From DASUZB01 sp036377075 (lineage in GTDB: Bacteria > Actinomycetota > CALGFH01), in contig DASUZB010000254.1 in NCBI GenBank assembly GCA_036377075.1, positions 1-14,231 of the forward strand: 14,231 nt of DNA, written 5' to 3'. A program made the translations under genes and the position numbers. Numbering within the stretch: position 1 is the first letter of the stretch; each line of letters begins with the position of its first letter. Of the stretch, positions 6,289-12,955 are shown piece by piece. The notes under the pieces were generated by a model that was given only the letters and a program-made list of their open reading frames with translations, ran no database searches and was not told the origin of the DNA.

Positions 6289-7857
6289 ATGGGCGGCGAC
6301 CGCTGGCGCCGGCTGGCCGCGCTGACGGCGAGGCCGTGGCCGCCGGCCAGGAGGCTGCTGGACCGCACGCCGCTCCGCGTCAAGCTGATCGTCGCCATGC
6401 TGGCGCTGGTGACGGTCGCGGCGACGCTGATCAGCGTCGCGGGCATCGCGGTGCTGCGCGGCTACCTGGTCGGCCGGCTCGACGACCAACTCGGGCTCGT
6501 CGCCACGCGCCTCGCCGACCGGCCGCCGCGGCTGCCGCCGGCCGGGTTCCAGGACCGGGGCCTGGGCCGCCTGCAGCCGCCCAGCCCTTTCCTGGTGCAG
6601 TTCCTCGACCCGGACGGGAACGTCGAGGACGCCTTCGACGTCCCGGTAGGCGCGGCAAGGCAACCGCCGCGGCTGCCGGTGGGCGCCGCCGGGCTGGCGG
6701 CGTCGGCGGGCAGGCCGATCACGGCCGACGCCACCGCCGGCGCCGGCCGCTGGCGGGTGCTGATCGCCAGGCGCGACGACGGTGGCTTCGTGGTCGTCGC
6801 CGCGAGCCTCGACGAGACCGCCAGTACGATCGAGCGGCTGCAGGGCATCGACCTGGTGGTCAGCATCGCGGTGCTGCTGCTGCTCGCGGCGGTCGGCGTG
6901 GCGACGGTGCGGGCGAGCCTGCGCCCGCTGGTCGAGATCGAGCAGACCGCCGGGGCGATCGCGGCCGGAGACCTGACGCGGCGCGTGGCCGAGCGGGACC
7001 GTCGCACCGAGGTTGGCCGCCTCGGCAGGGCGTTCAACAGCATGGTCGCCCAGATCGAGCAGGCGTTCCGCGCCCGCGCCGGGTCCGAGGCGGCGGCACG
7101 CTGGTCGGAGGAGGCCGCCCGCCAGTCGGAGGAGCGCATGCGCCGCTTCGTCGCCGACGCGAGCCACGAGCTGCGCACGCCGCTGACCGCGGTCCGCGGC
7201 TTCGCCGAGCTGTACCGCCAGGGGGCTGCCCGCGACCCGGCGGAGCTGGACCGCCTGATGCGGCGCATCGAGGACCAGTCGGCCCGGATGGGCCTGCTGG
7301 TCGAGGACCTGCTGCTGCTCGCCCGCCTCGACCAGCAGCGGCCGCTGCAGCGGCGCCCGGTGGACCTGCTGGCGCTCGCCGCCGACGCGGTCAACGACGC
7401 CCGCGCGCTGCAGCCCGACCGCCCGATCGAGCTGCAGGCGGGCGGCGACGGCGCGCTCGCGGGCGACGGCGCCCTGGTGGTACTCGGCGACGAGCCGCGG
7501 TTGCGCCAGGTGGTCGCGAACCTGGTCGCCAACGCGCTCAGCCACACCCCGGCGGGCAGTCCGGTCGAGGTGCGGGCGCGCACCGCGCGCCCCGACGGCG
7601 TCCCCCACGCGCTGCTCGAGGTCGCCGACCACGGGCCGGGGCTCACCCGGGAGCAGGCCGAGCGCGTCTTCGAGCGCTTCTACCGCGCCGACCCGGCCCG
7701 CTCGCACGCCGACGGCGGCAGCGGGCTCGGCCTGGCGATCGTGGCCGCCCTGGTGGCCGCGCACGGCGGCCGCGTCGGGGTGGACAGCGCCCCGGGCCGC
7801 GGCGCCAGCTTCCGCGTCCTGCTGCCCCTCGCCCCCGGCGCGGCTACGACAGGCTGA
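6289..7857 (+). CDS. Sensor histidine kinase of pair 2 (HAMP-HisKA-HATPase)
   Basis: The 522-residue product has TM1 at about 31-56, an extracytoplasmic region of about 130 residues, TM2 at about 187-208 and HAMP at about 208-262. The phosphoacceptor is His293 in DASHELRTPLTA. The ATPase domain has Asn411/Asn415 (N box), G1 DHGPG (447-451), FERFYRAD and G2 GSGLGLAI. All required residues are present; the His in G1 still satisfies DxGxG. No Shine-Dalgarno is seen; the ATG one base after the regulator stop suggests coupled translation. The catalytic core closely matches kinase 1 (for example LLLLARLDQ-RPL), while the sensor loops share little. The two kinases therefore probably sense different cues. 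Confidence 0.94.
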   Translation: MGGDRWRRLAALTARPWPPARRLLDRTPLRVKLIVAMLALVTVAATLISVAGIAVLRGYLVGRLDDQLGLVATRLADRPPRLPPAGFQDRGLGRLQPPSPFLVQFLDPDGNVEDAFDVPVGAARQPPRLPVGAAGLAASAGRPITADATAGAGRWRVLIARRDDGGFVVVAASLDETASTIERLQGIDLVVSIAVLLLLAAVGVATVRASLRPLVEIEQTAGAIAAGDLTRRVAERDRRTEVGRLGRAFNSMVAQIEQAFRARAGSEAAARWSEEAARQSEERMRRFVADASHELRTPLTAVRGFAELYRQGAARDPAELDRLMRRIEDQSARMGLLVEDLLLLARLDQQRPLQRRPVDLLALAADAVNDARALQPDRPIELQAGGDGALAGDGALVVLGDEPRLRQVVANLVANALSHTPAGSPVEVRARTARPDGVPHALLEVADHGPGLTREQAERVFERFYRADPARSHADGGSGLGLAIVAALVAAHGGRVGVDSAPGRGASFRVLLPLAPGAATTG

Positions 7858-7869
7858 GTCCCGAGCTGC

Positions 7870-7894
7870 GCAGCGCCTCGACTGCGCGCGCTGC
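7870..7894. terminator. Weak hairpin between convergent kinase 2 and DUF2785 genes
   Basis: GCAGCGC (7870-7876) pairs with GCGCTGC (7888-7894) around an 11-nt loop, 12 nt after the kinase stop and just before the DUF2785 stop on the other strand. There is no T-tract. Such stems arise easily in GC-rich DNA, so the call rests mainly on position. Confidence 0.2.
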
Positions 7895-7905
7895 CACGAC
7901 GCGGG

Positions 7906-8766
7906 CTACGGCAGCTCGTAGAAGCCGATGTCGAGCTCCTGGATGGCCTCGCGCACCGCGGGGACGAGCTGGGCGGCGGTGGGCGGGCGCTCGCGGCTCG
8001 CGGCGAGCTGGAAGTAGAGGCTGCGCAGCAGGCTGACGGTGTTGTGCCTGGCGGCGGCCTCCGGCTGGTCGCGGGGCGGCTCGCGCCACGACGGGTGCCC
8101 CTCCGGGCTGGTCAGGTCCGCCAGCCACTCCTTCAGCTCCTCCACCCCGAGCGGCTTGAAGCGGAAGATGGTGCGCACCGCGTAGGCCAGCCACTCGTCC
8201 TCGGAGAAGTGGAACGGCTCCTCGGTGCGGGCGGTCACCTTCGCGCCGACCACGTCGAGGATGCGGCGCAGCCGCTCCGCGGCGAGCTGCCGGCTCAGCG
8301 CGAACTGGCGCAGCGTGTCCGCCACCTGCGCGATGGAGTGCGCCCAGCCCTTGCCGGGGACGTAGCCGCGGTGGTCGCGCTCCTTCTCGAGCAGCGTGAC
8401 CACCGCGTCGAGCCAGGCCTCGAGCTCCTCGCGCCGCAGGAAGGAACGCTGGTTGTCGGCCTCGACCACGCGCTTGAGCACGGTGAGCGAGCCGGCCCGC
8501 AGGAAGACGCTGTCGTCGCTGGGCTTGCCGAGCCCCACCGCGAGGTTGGCGACCGCCTTGGCACCGAGGGCGCGCAGCGCCGGCGGCCCGTAGACGCCCT
8601 TCTGGATCCAGGTCTCCAGGATCTCGATGCCGAGGGCGCGCTGGTCGGGGTCGAGGTTGCCGAGGTTGTCGAGCAGGTCGGCGGTGAGCACGTCCAGCGA
8701 CGGGCGCACGGGAACCGCGAAGCCGGCCTTGCGGATGCCCTGCCACAGCCCTGGCCCCGTTCGCAT
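7906..8766 (-). CDS. DUF2785 domain-containing protein
   Basis: The 286-residue product is soluble with no signal peptide or membrane helix, and appears largely alpha-helical. The recognisable signature lies at about 128-150: an ERDHRGYVPGKGWAHS segment followed by IAQVAD. This matches the conserved core of the DUF2785 family (E-x-D-x-RG, GWAH, then His/Gln and Asp). The conserved polar residues (Glu129, Asp131, Arg133, His143) could form a binding or active site, but no biochemical function is established for the family. The ATG at 8766 follows a purine-rich GAAGGGA very closely. The upstream methyltransferase is on the same strand, 79 bp away, so co-transcription is possible. No functional link is evident. 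Confidence 0.75.
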   Translation of the reverse strand: MRTGPGLWQGIRKAGFAVPVRPSLDVLTADLLDNLGNLDPDQRALGIEILETWIQKGVYGPPALRALGAKAVANLAVGLGKPSDDSVFLRAGSLTVLKRVVEADNQRSFLRREELEAWLDAVVTLLEKERDHRGYVPGKGWAHSIAQVADTLRQFALSRQLAAERLRRILDVVGAKVTARTEEPFHFSEDEWLAYAVRTIFRFKPLGVEELKEWLADLTSPEGHPSWREPPRDQPEAAARHNTVSLLRSLYFQLAASRERPPTAAQLVPAVREAIQELDIGFYELP

Positions 8767-8845
8767 GGTCCCTTCCCGTCCGCGGCTCCCGCCAGACCCT
8801 TCCCCGAATCGTCTCGTCCTATCCGTCGCGGCGCGGCCGCACTGG

Positions 8846-9529
8846 TCAGGGCTGCCAGATGGCGTTGCCCGGCGGCGCCCACGAGCAGTTCTCGAACTCG
8901 ATCAGGTTGCCGCCGTGGGCGGCACGGATGCGCCGCAGCGCCTCGGCCACGCCGCCGGCCGAGGTGTTGTCGAAGTAGACCTTGCCGCCGCAGCTCCTGA
9001 CCAGGGGCTGGACCAGTTCGAACTCGGCCACGACGTGCTCGGCGTCGTGGGCGCCGTCCAGCAGCGCGAAGTCGACCCGGTCGACCTCGCGGCGCACGGC
9101 GCCGAGGAACTCCAGGCTGTCGCCCACCGAGAAGCGCACCAGGTCCGCCACCCCGGCCCTGGCGACGTTCTGCTCGGCCAGCTTGACCACCTCGGGGTCG
9201 ATGTCGACGGTCCGCACCACCGCACCGAGGTCGGCATCGCGCAGCGCCTGGGCCAGCACGATGGTGGAGAAGCCCCGGTTGGTGCCGGTCTCGACCACCA
9301 CCGGCTGGGCGGAGCGGGGCAGGCTGCACAGCAGGCTGTAGTAGAGGAGGTTCCAGGCCGGGTAGCCGAGCGAGAAGCCGGTGCGGGCGATGGCCGACTC
9401 CAGGTCGTGGGTCTCGGCCTCCTGCTCCGCCAGGTACTCGTTGACCAGCAGCCTGCGGTCGTAGCCGAACATGCGGCGGTTCTTGCCTGGCCGCAGCGCC
9501 CAGTACAGCCGCCGTAGGGGTCCTCTCAT
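8846..9529 (-). CDS. Class I SAM-dependent methyltransferase (Methyltransf_24-like)
   Basis: The 227-residue product has a Rossmann-type methyltransferase core. Motif I is VVVETGTNRGFST (Glu80, Gly82, Gly86), the acidic loop after strand 2 is VRTVDIDPEVV (Asp109/Asp111), and motif FALLDGAHDAEHV (Asp158, His161) is typical of the Methyltransf_24/CmcI-like group, where it sits near the metal or substrate site. The basic N-terminus (RRLYWALRPGKNRR) precedes an alpha-helical cap (about 25-70). No membrane segment is seen. The substrate cannot be read from sequence; relatives modify small molecules or sugars. The ATG is preceded only by a weak purine-rich GAAAGCGAG. It faces the LexA-box gene divergently but does not carry the LexA box near its own start. 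Confidence 0.8.
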   Translation of the reverse strand: MRGPLRRLYWALRPGKNRRMFGYDRRLLVNEYLAEQEAETHDLESAIARTGFSLGYPAWNLLYYSLLCSLPRSAQPVVVETGTNRGFSTIVLAQALRDADLGAVVRTVDIDPEVVKLAEQNVARAGVADLVRFSVGDSLEFLGAVRREVDRVDFALLDGAHDAEHVVAEFELVQPLVRSCGGKVYFDNTSAGGVAEALRRIRAAHGGNLIEFENCSWAPPGNAIWQP

Positions 9530-9684
9530 GGCACCATGGCTCGCTTTCGCCCGGCACCCGGCACCGCCACGCGGCCCGGGGGCGGCCTCACCCGACCTGT
9601 GGGACGGATCCTATCGAAACCGATGCAAGGGGCCACGGGAGCATTGCCTGGCGAAAGCGCGCGAGCCCCTTCCGGGGATAGGGC

Positions 9685-9712
9685 TTGCGCGGCCCGGCAC
9701 GGCTGCTATGAT
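9685..9712 (+). promoter_or_regulatory. Sigma70-like promoter of the SOS-box gene
   Basis: TTGCGC (9685-9690) and TATGAT (9707-9712) are separated by 16 bp. The -10 matches five of six consensus bases and the -35 four. Transcription would begin near 9719-9720, leaving a leader of about 47 nt before the ATG at 9767. This is the clearest promoter in the window. Confidence 0.7.
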
Positions 9713-9727
9713 CGAACGTACGTTCGA
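9712..9727. promoter_or_regulatory. Perfect LexA (SOS) box overlapping the promoter
   Basis: TCGAACGTACGTTCGA is a perfect 16-bp palindrome and fits the mycobacterial LexA consensus TCGAAC-N4-GTTCGA at every fixed base (also the shorter Bacillus form GAAC-N4-GTTC). It shares its first base with the last base of the -10 and covers the expected transcription start. LexA bound here would block initiation; RecA-stimulated LexA cleavage after DNA damage would release it. Confidence 0.85.
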
Positions 9728-9766
9728 GGCCCCGTCGGGGAAGTCGGGGAAGAAGGGCCGCCGCGA

Positions 9767-10453
9767 ATGTCCGTGGACGACGAGCACGAGGTGATCGACA
9801 GCCCGGCCGCGCTGTTCCGTCACCTGTCCGAGGCTCACGGCCTGGACGAGGCGCGCGAGCTCGACCCGCTGACCACGTCGGTGCACCCATGGCTGCGCCG
9901 CCACGACGACCTCGAACGGGCCGCCCGGCTGGCGGCCGCCCGTCGCCGGGAGGACGGGGCGGCGCCAGCCGGGGCGGCACCAAACCCGACCACCCCCGCC
10001 GCCGAGACCCCGCCGGCGCGGCCGGCGCAGCCCGGCGGCGCCTTTCGCGACCCGCTGGTCGAGGCGCTCGCCCGTGGCCTCGCCAGGCGCGGCCACGACG
10101 AGCGCCGGCTGCGTGCCGCCATCCGCGACTACGTCGGTGCCGACGGCCGCCGCGGCGAGGACGGGGTGCGCGCCGAGCTGATCGGCCCCCTGCTCGACGC
10201 GCTCGCTGGCGAGCTCGGCGGGGCGCCGGCGCCACGGCCGGGCCAGGCGGCGCCGCCACCGTCCCCCCGGGCGGCGTCGCCGGGGCCGGCGCCGGCGCCC
10301 GACGACGAGCTCATGGCCCTCGCCAACGCCGTCCAGGGCCGCCGCGCCGCGCCGGCGCGCGCCGGCGCGGCCGCCCCTGCGGGCCGCGGCGACGACGAGC
10401 TCATGGCGCTCGCCAACGCGGTCCAGCGGCGCCGCAGCGCCGGGCGGAACTGA
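9767..10453 (+). CDS. Unrecognised, probably DNA-damage-inducible protein with two C-terminal DDELMALANAVQ motifs
   Basis: I do not recognise this 228-residue protein. The ATG at 9767 follows AAGGG by 9 nt; earlier in-frame ATGs lie upstream of the promoter and cannot be used by this transcript. Layout: a mixed-charge helical N-terminus (about 10-60, with LFRHLSEAHGLDEAR and several His: 19, 24, 40, 46), an Ala/Pro-rich linker (about 63-90), a helical core (about 92-150, LVEALARGLARRGHDERRLR), a second Ala/Pro linker, then DDELMALANAVQ at 179-190 and again at 209-220, each followed by basic residues (GRR, RRR). No membrane segment, signal peptide or catalytic motif is visible. It stands alone between a divergent methyltransferase and a convergent adenylate kinase. 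The LexA box implies an SOS role; the motifs look like peptide ligands for a partner protein. Confidence 0.8.
   Translation: MSVDDEHEVIDSPAALFRHLSEAHGLDEARELDPLTTSVHPWLRRHDDLERAARLAAARRREDGAAPAGAAPNPTTPAAETPPARPAQPGGAFRDPLVEALARGLARRGHDERRLRAAIRDYVGADGRRGEDGVRAELIGPLLDALAGELGGAPAPRPGQAAPPPSPRAASPGPAPAPDDELMALANAVQGRRAAPARAGAAAPAGRGDDELMALANAVQRRRSAGRN
10301..10426 (+). repeat. Two 36-bp direct repeats, 90 bp apart, encoding DDELMALANAVQ
   Basis: Copies at 10301-10336 and 10391-10426 agree at 34 of 36 bases; the two differences are silent third positions. The 54-bp stretch between them encodes an Ala/Arg/Pro/Gly linker and contains a GC-only palindrome (10346-10371). The conservation of protein sequence with silent changes suggests that the motif itself is kept by selection. 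Confidence 0.8.
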
Positions 10454-10473
10454 CCGCGCTGGTCGGCGGTCAG
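10450..10473. terminator. Hairpin spanning both stop codons of convergent genes
   Basis: CTGACCGC (10450-10457) and GCGGTCAG (10466-10473) form a perfect 8-bp stem with an 8-nt loop. The TGA of the SOS-box gene lies in the left arm and the stop of the adenylate kinase gene in the right arm. Position and symmetry suit a bidirectional terminator, although no T-tract follows on either side. Confidence 0.4.
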
Positions 10474-11042
10474 GAACGGGCGCCGCGGGGCAGCGAGGCC
10501 AGCGCCCGTTCGGTGCGCTGGAAGACCTCGTCCACGTCGCCGGTCGCGTTGACGCGCCTGACCCGGTTGGCGTAGTGGGCCAACAACGGACCCGCCTCGC
10601 GGCGGTAGGCGACCAGGCGCGCCACCACCGTGTCCGGGTTGTCGTCGCTGCGGCTCTCCATGCGGGCCAGCCGCGACAGCCGCGCCGAGGCGAGCTCGTC
10701 CGGCACCACCAGCTCCAGCACCAGCTGGACGCGCTGCTCGGCCTGCTCGAGGAAGGCGTCGAGCTCCTGCGCCTGCCTGAGGTTGCGCGGGAAGCCGTCG
10801 AGGATGAAACCGTCACCGCCGATGAAGCCCTCCACGACCTGGAAGGCGACCCGGTCGGGCACCACCTCACCGCGGCCGACCTGCTCGGCGACGTGGTGAG
10901 GGTCGCCCTGCTCGACCGAGGCCCGCAGCAGCTGGCCAGAGGAGACGTGGGGCACGCCGAGACGCTCGGACAGGAAGTCGCCGAGCACGCCCTTGCCCGA
11001 GCCGGGCGGCCCGAGCAGCAGCACACGTCGAAGGTCGCTCAT
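10470..11042 (-). CDS. Adenylate kinase-like nucleoside monophosphate kinase (short LID type)
   Basis: The 190-residue product has a P-loop GPPGSGKG (11-18), an AMP-site region VSSGQLLR (33-40), LDGFPRNLRQA (81-91, with Arg86 and Gln90), and a short lid around RMESRSDDNPD (127-137) followed by a YRREAGPLLAHY helix. The length matches the short actinobacterial adenylate kinases, which lack the zinc-type lid insertion. The reaction would be NMP + ATP giving NDP + ADP in the cytoplasm. The usual STGD segment is SSGQ here, so substrate preference may differ from canonical Adk. The ATG at 11042 is preceded by GAAAGAG; an upstream in-frame extension of 23 residues is unlikely to be coding. It is not beside secY/map/infA, so it may be a second copy. 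It lies 88 bp downstream of the Er/VIT1 gene on the same strand. Confidence 0.82.
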   Translation of the reverse strand: MSDLRRVLLLGPPGSGKGVLGDFLSERLGVPHVSSGQLLRASVEQGDPHHVAEQVGRGEVVPDRVAFQVVEGFIGGDGFILDGFPRNLRQAQELDAFLEQAEQRVQLVLELVVPDELASARLSRLARMESRSDDNPDTVVARLVAYRREAGPLLAHYANRVRRVNATGDVDEVFQRTERALASLPRGARS

Positions 11043-11130
11043 CAGTTGGACTCTTTCATGCTCGATGGTGGTCGTACCGGCCCTGGCGCCGAGCGTCGGA
11101 GCGCCACGCATGATGGCACGAGTTCCACGC

Positions 11131-12261
11131 TCAGCTCACGCCCACGCCGATCAGCCGGCCGATCGCGAAGGTCGCCGCCGCGGCGAGGCCGCCGACGGCG
11201 AGCTGCCGCAGCCCCGAGAGGGCCACGGAGCGGCCGGTGAGCACGCTGATGCCGCTGCCGACGGCGAACAGGGCCAAGCCGGAGACGGCCGCCGCGGCGA
11301 CCAGGGCCGCCGTCCCGCTGGCGACCAGCAGCGGCAGCAGCGGCACTACCGCGCCGGCGGCGAAGGCCACGAAGCTGGAGCTCGCCACCCCCCAGGGCGA
11401 GCCGAGCTCGTCCGGGTTGAGGCCCAGCTCCTCGCGGGCCATGGTGTCCAGGGCGCTGTCGTGGTCGCGCATGATGCGCGCGGCCATCGCCTCGGCCTCG
11501 GCCCGGCCGACCCCCTTGGCGCGGTAGATGAGGGCCAGCTCGTTGGCCTCCTCCTCCGGCATCACCGCGATCTCCTCGGCCTCGAGCGCGATCTCGCGCT
11601 CGAACAGCTCGCGCTGGGAGGAGACCGAGACGAACTCGCCGGCGCCCATGGAGAACGCGCCGGCCAGGAGCCCGGCCAGCCCGGCGAGCAGGACCACGCG
11701 GCTGGACGCCTGCCCGCCGGCCACGCCCATGATCAGCGCCAGGTTGGAGACGAGCCCGTCGTTGACGCCGAACACCGCCGCCCGGAAGGCGCCGGAGGCG
11801 TCGCCGCGGTGCCAGCGCTCCCCGCGCAGGATGCCGCCCGCGCGGACGCCGGCGGGGGTCAGCCCGGCGAGCACGCGCGCGTGGATGCGCTCGTCGGTCG
11901 CCATCGCCCGGGAGGCCTCGGGCACCTGGTCGTAGTGGCCCGCGTCGGCCATCTCGGCCCGCTGGATGAGCGGGAACACCGTGTCGGGACCGAAGCGGCG
12001 GGCCAGCCAGGCGAGCGCGCGGGTGCGCGAGCGCGGGCGGTGGTCGCCGGGGACCGGCTCCGGCTCCCCCAGCTCCACCAGCTTGGCCGCCCAGTGGCGG
12101 GCGTGGCGCTCCTCCGCCGCGGCGAGCTCCAGGAAGATCTCGCGCCGCTCCCCCGCCGCCCGCTCCGCCAGGGCGCGGTACATCGCGGCACCGTCCATCT
12201 CGTCGGCCCAGTGCTCCCGGAACTCCCTGGCCCGCTCGGGCGCCCTCGCCTTGCGCTGCAT
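11131..12261 (-). CDS. Ferritin-like (rubrerythrin-type) domain fused to VIT1/CCC1 metal transporter
   Basis: The 376-residue product joins two domains. The N-terminal part (about 10-135) is ferritin-like, with the metal ligands expected of a diiron site: Glu21, Glu50-x-x-His53, Glu103 and Glu124-x-x-His127. The C-terminal part (about 155-376) is a VIT1/CCC1 transporter with FGVNDGLVSNLALIMGV in TM1, FSMGAGEFVSV after TM2, the charged cytoplasmic helix pair with EEIAVMPEEEANEL, and three further membrane segments (about 293-315, 317-341, 352-374). Family members move Fe2+ or Mn2+; the fusion resembles MbfA (Er-VIT1) of alpha-proteobacteria, which exports iron. A likely role is efflux of excess Fe/Mn with the ferritin domain sensing or oxidising it. 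GGGGGAGACGAAAGG precedes the ATG. Family firm; substrate inferred. Confidence 0.9.
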   Translation of the reverse strand: MQRKARAPERAREFREHWADEMDGAAMYRALAERAAGERREIFLELAAAEERHARHWAAKLVELGEPEPVPGDHRPRSRTRALAWLARRFGPDTVFPLIQRAEMADAGHYDQVPEASRAMATDERIHARVLAGLTPAGVRAGGILRGERWHRGDASGAFRAAVFGVNDGLVSNLALIMGVAGGQASSRVVLLAGLAGLLAGAFSMGAGEFVSVSSQRELFEREIALEAEEIAVMPEEEANELALIYRAKGVGRAEAEAMAARIMRDHDSALDTMAREELGLNPDELGSPWGVASSSFVAFAAGAVVPLLPLLVASGTAALVAAAAVSGLALFAVGSGISVLTGRSVALSGLRQLAVGGLAAAATFAIGRLIGVGVS

Positions 12262-12287
12262 CCTTTCGTCTCCCCCCGCCGGGCCGT

Positions 12288-12347
12288 CGCCTGCCCGCCG
12301 TCACCAGAGTGTTTGCCCATCCCTGCCGTGGCGCAAGCGGGCAGGCG
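12288..12347. repeat. Perfect 11-bp inverted repeat bracketing the putative Er/VIT1 promoter
   Basis: CGCCTGCCCGC (12288-12298) and GCGGGCAGGCG (12337-12347) are exact reverse complements separated by 38 bp. On the minus strand the arms flank a weak promoter-like pair, TTGCGC (12336-12331) and AACACT (12313-12308), with a 17-bp spacer. The structure could be paired operator half-sites for the transporter gene or the terminator stem of pncA, whose stop lies at 12377. Confidence 0.45.
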
Positions 12348-12376
12348 CGGCCGGTGGAAAGCCCTCCCCTCCTCCC

Positions 12377-12955
12377 TCAGGCGCTCGCGGGCCTGGCGGC
12401 CTCCTCGGCCCGGTCCTCGCGCACGCCGGCGGCGCGCAGGGCGTCCAACGCCCGGGCGCCGTCGTCCGGGGCCACGTTCACCGCCCTGGTGGCGTCGGTG
12501 AGCAGGACCACGTCGAAGCCTGCCGCGCGGGCGTCCAGCGCGGTGGCCTTGACGCAGTAGTCGAGCGCGAGCCCGCAGGCGACCACCCGCCGGACGCTGC
12601 GCTTGACCAGGAAGTCGGCCAGCTCCGGCGTCCAGCCGGTGTAGCCGTCGAGCTCGCGCTCGCGCCCCTTGAAGACCTGGAAGTCGGGCTCGACGCGCAG
12701 GTCGGGGTGGGCCTCCCAGCCGGGCGTGCCCTCCACGCAGTGGGGCGGCCAGGGGCCGCCCTGGTCGACGAAGGAGGAGTGGTCGGCCGGGTGGGTGTCG
12801 TGGGTGGTGACCACCGTGGCGAAGTGCGGCGCGAGCCGGTTGACCACCGGCACCACCTGGTCGCCGTCGGGGACGGCGAGGCTGCCGCCGGGGCAGAAGT
12901 CACGCTGCACGTCGACGACGACCAGGGCGTCGTCCGGTGCTGGGGTGAACGTCAT
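12377..12955 (-). CDS. pncA: Nicotinamidase (PncA-type isochorismatase-fold hydrolase)
   Basis: The 192-residue product hydrolyses nicotinamide to nicotinate and ammonia in NAD salvage, in the cytoplasm. The catalytic triad is visible: Asp15 in VVVDVQRDF, Lys96 in FQVFKGRE and Cys134 in CGLALDYCVK, which also has the family's hydrophobic cis-peptide region. Metal ligands match PncA: Asp53 and His55 in THDTHPADHSSF, and His72 in WPPHCVEGT. Length is close to M. tuberculosis PncA (186). The start is chosen at 12955 because AAGGAG (12968-12963) lies 7 nt upstream; the frame continues 82 codons further without a ribosome binding site. It is divergent from the sulfurtransferase and 115 bp upstream of the Er/VIT1 gene on the same strand. 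Confidence 0.93.
   Translation of the reverse strand: MTFTPAPDDALVVVDVQRDFCPGGSLAVPDGDQVVPVVNRLAPHFATVVTTHDTHPADHSSFVDQGGPWPPHCVEGTPGWEAHPDLRVEPDFQVFKGRERELDGYTGWTPELADFLVKRSVRRVVACGLALDYCVKATALDARAAGFDVVLLTDATRAVNVAPDDGARALDALRAAGVREDRAEEAARPASA

Noticed and set aside
9536..9766. A 77-codon N-terminal extension of the SOS-box protein starting at 9536.
   Set aside because: It would place the promoter and LexA box inside the gene, has no ribosome binding site, and its translation is low-complexity.
10346..10371. A 26-bp perfect palindrome made only of G and C.
   Set aside because: It lies in the Ala/Arg/Pro linker of the SOS-box gene, where GC-only codons make such palindromes likely by chance.
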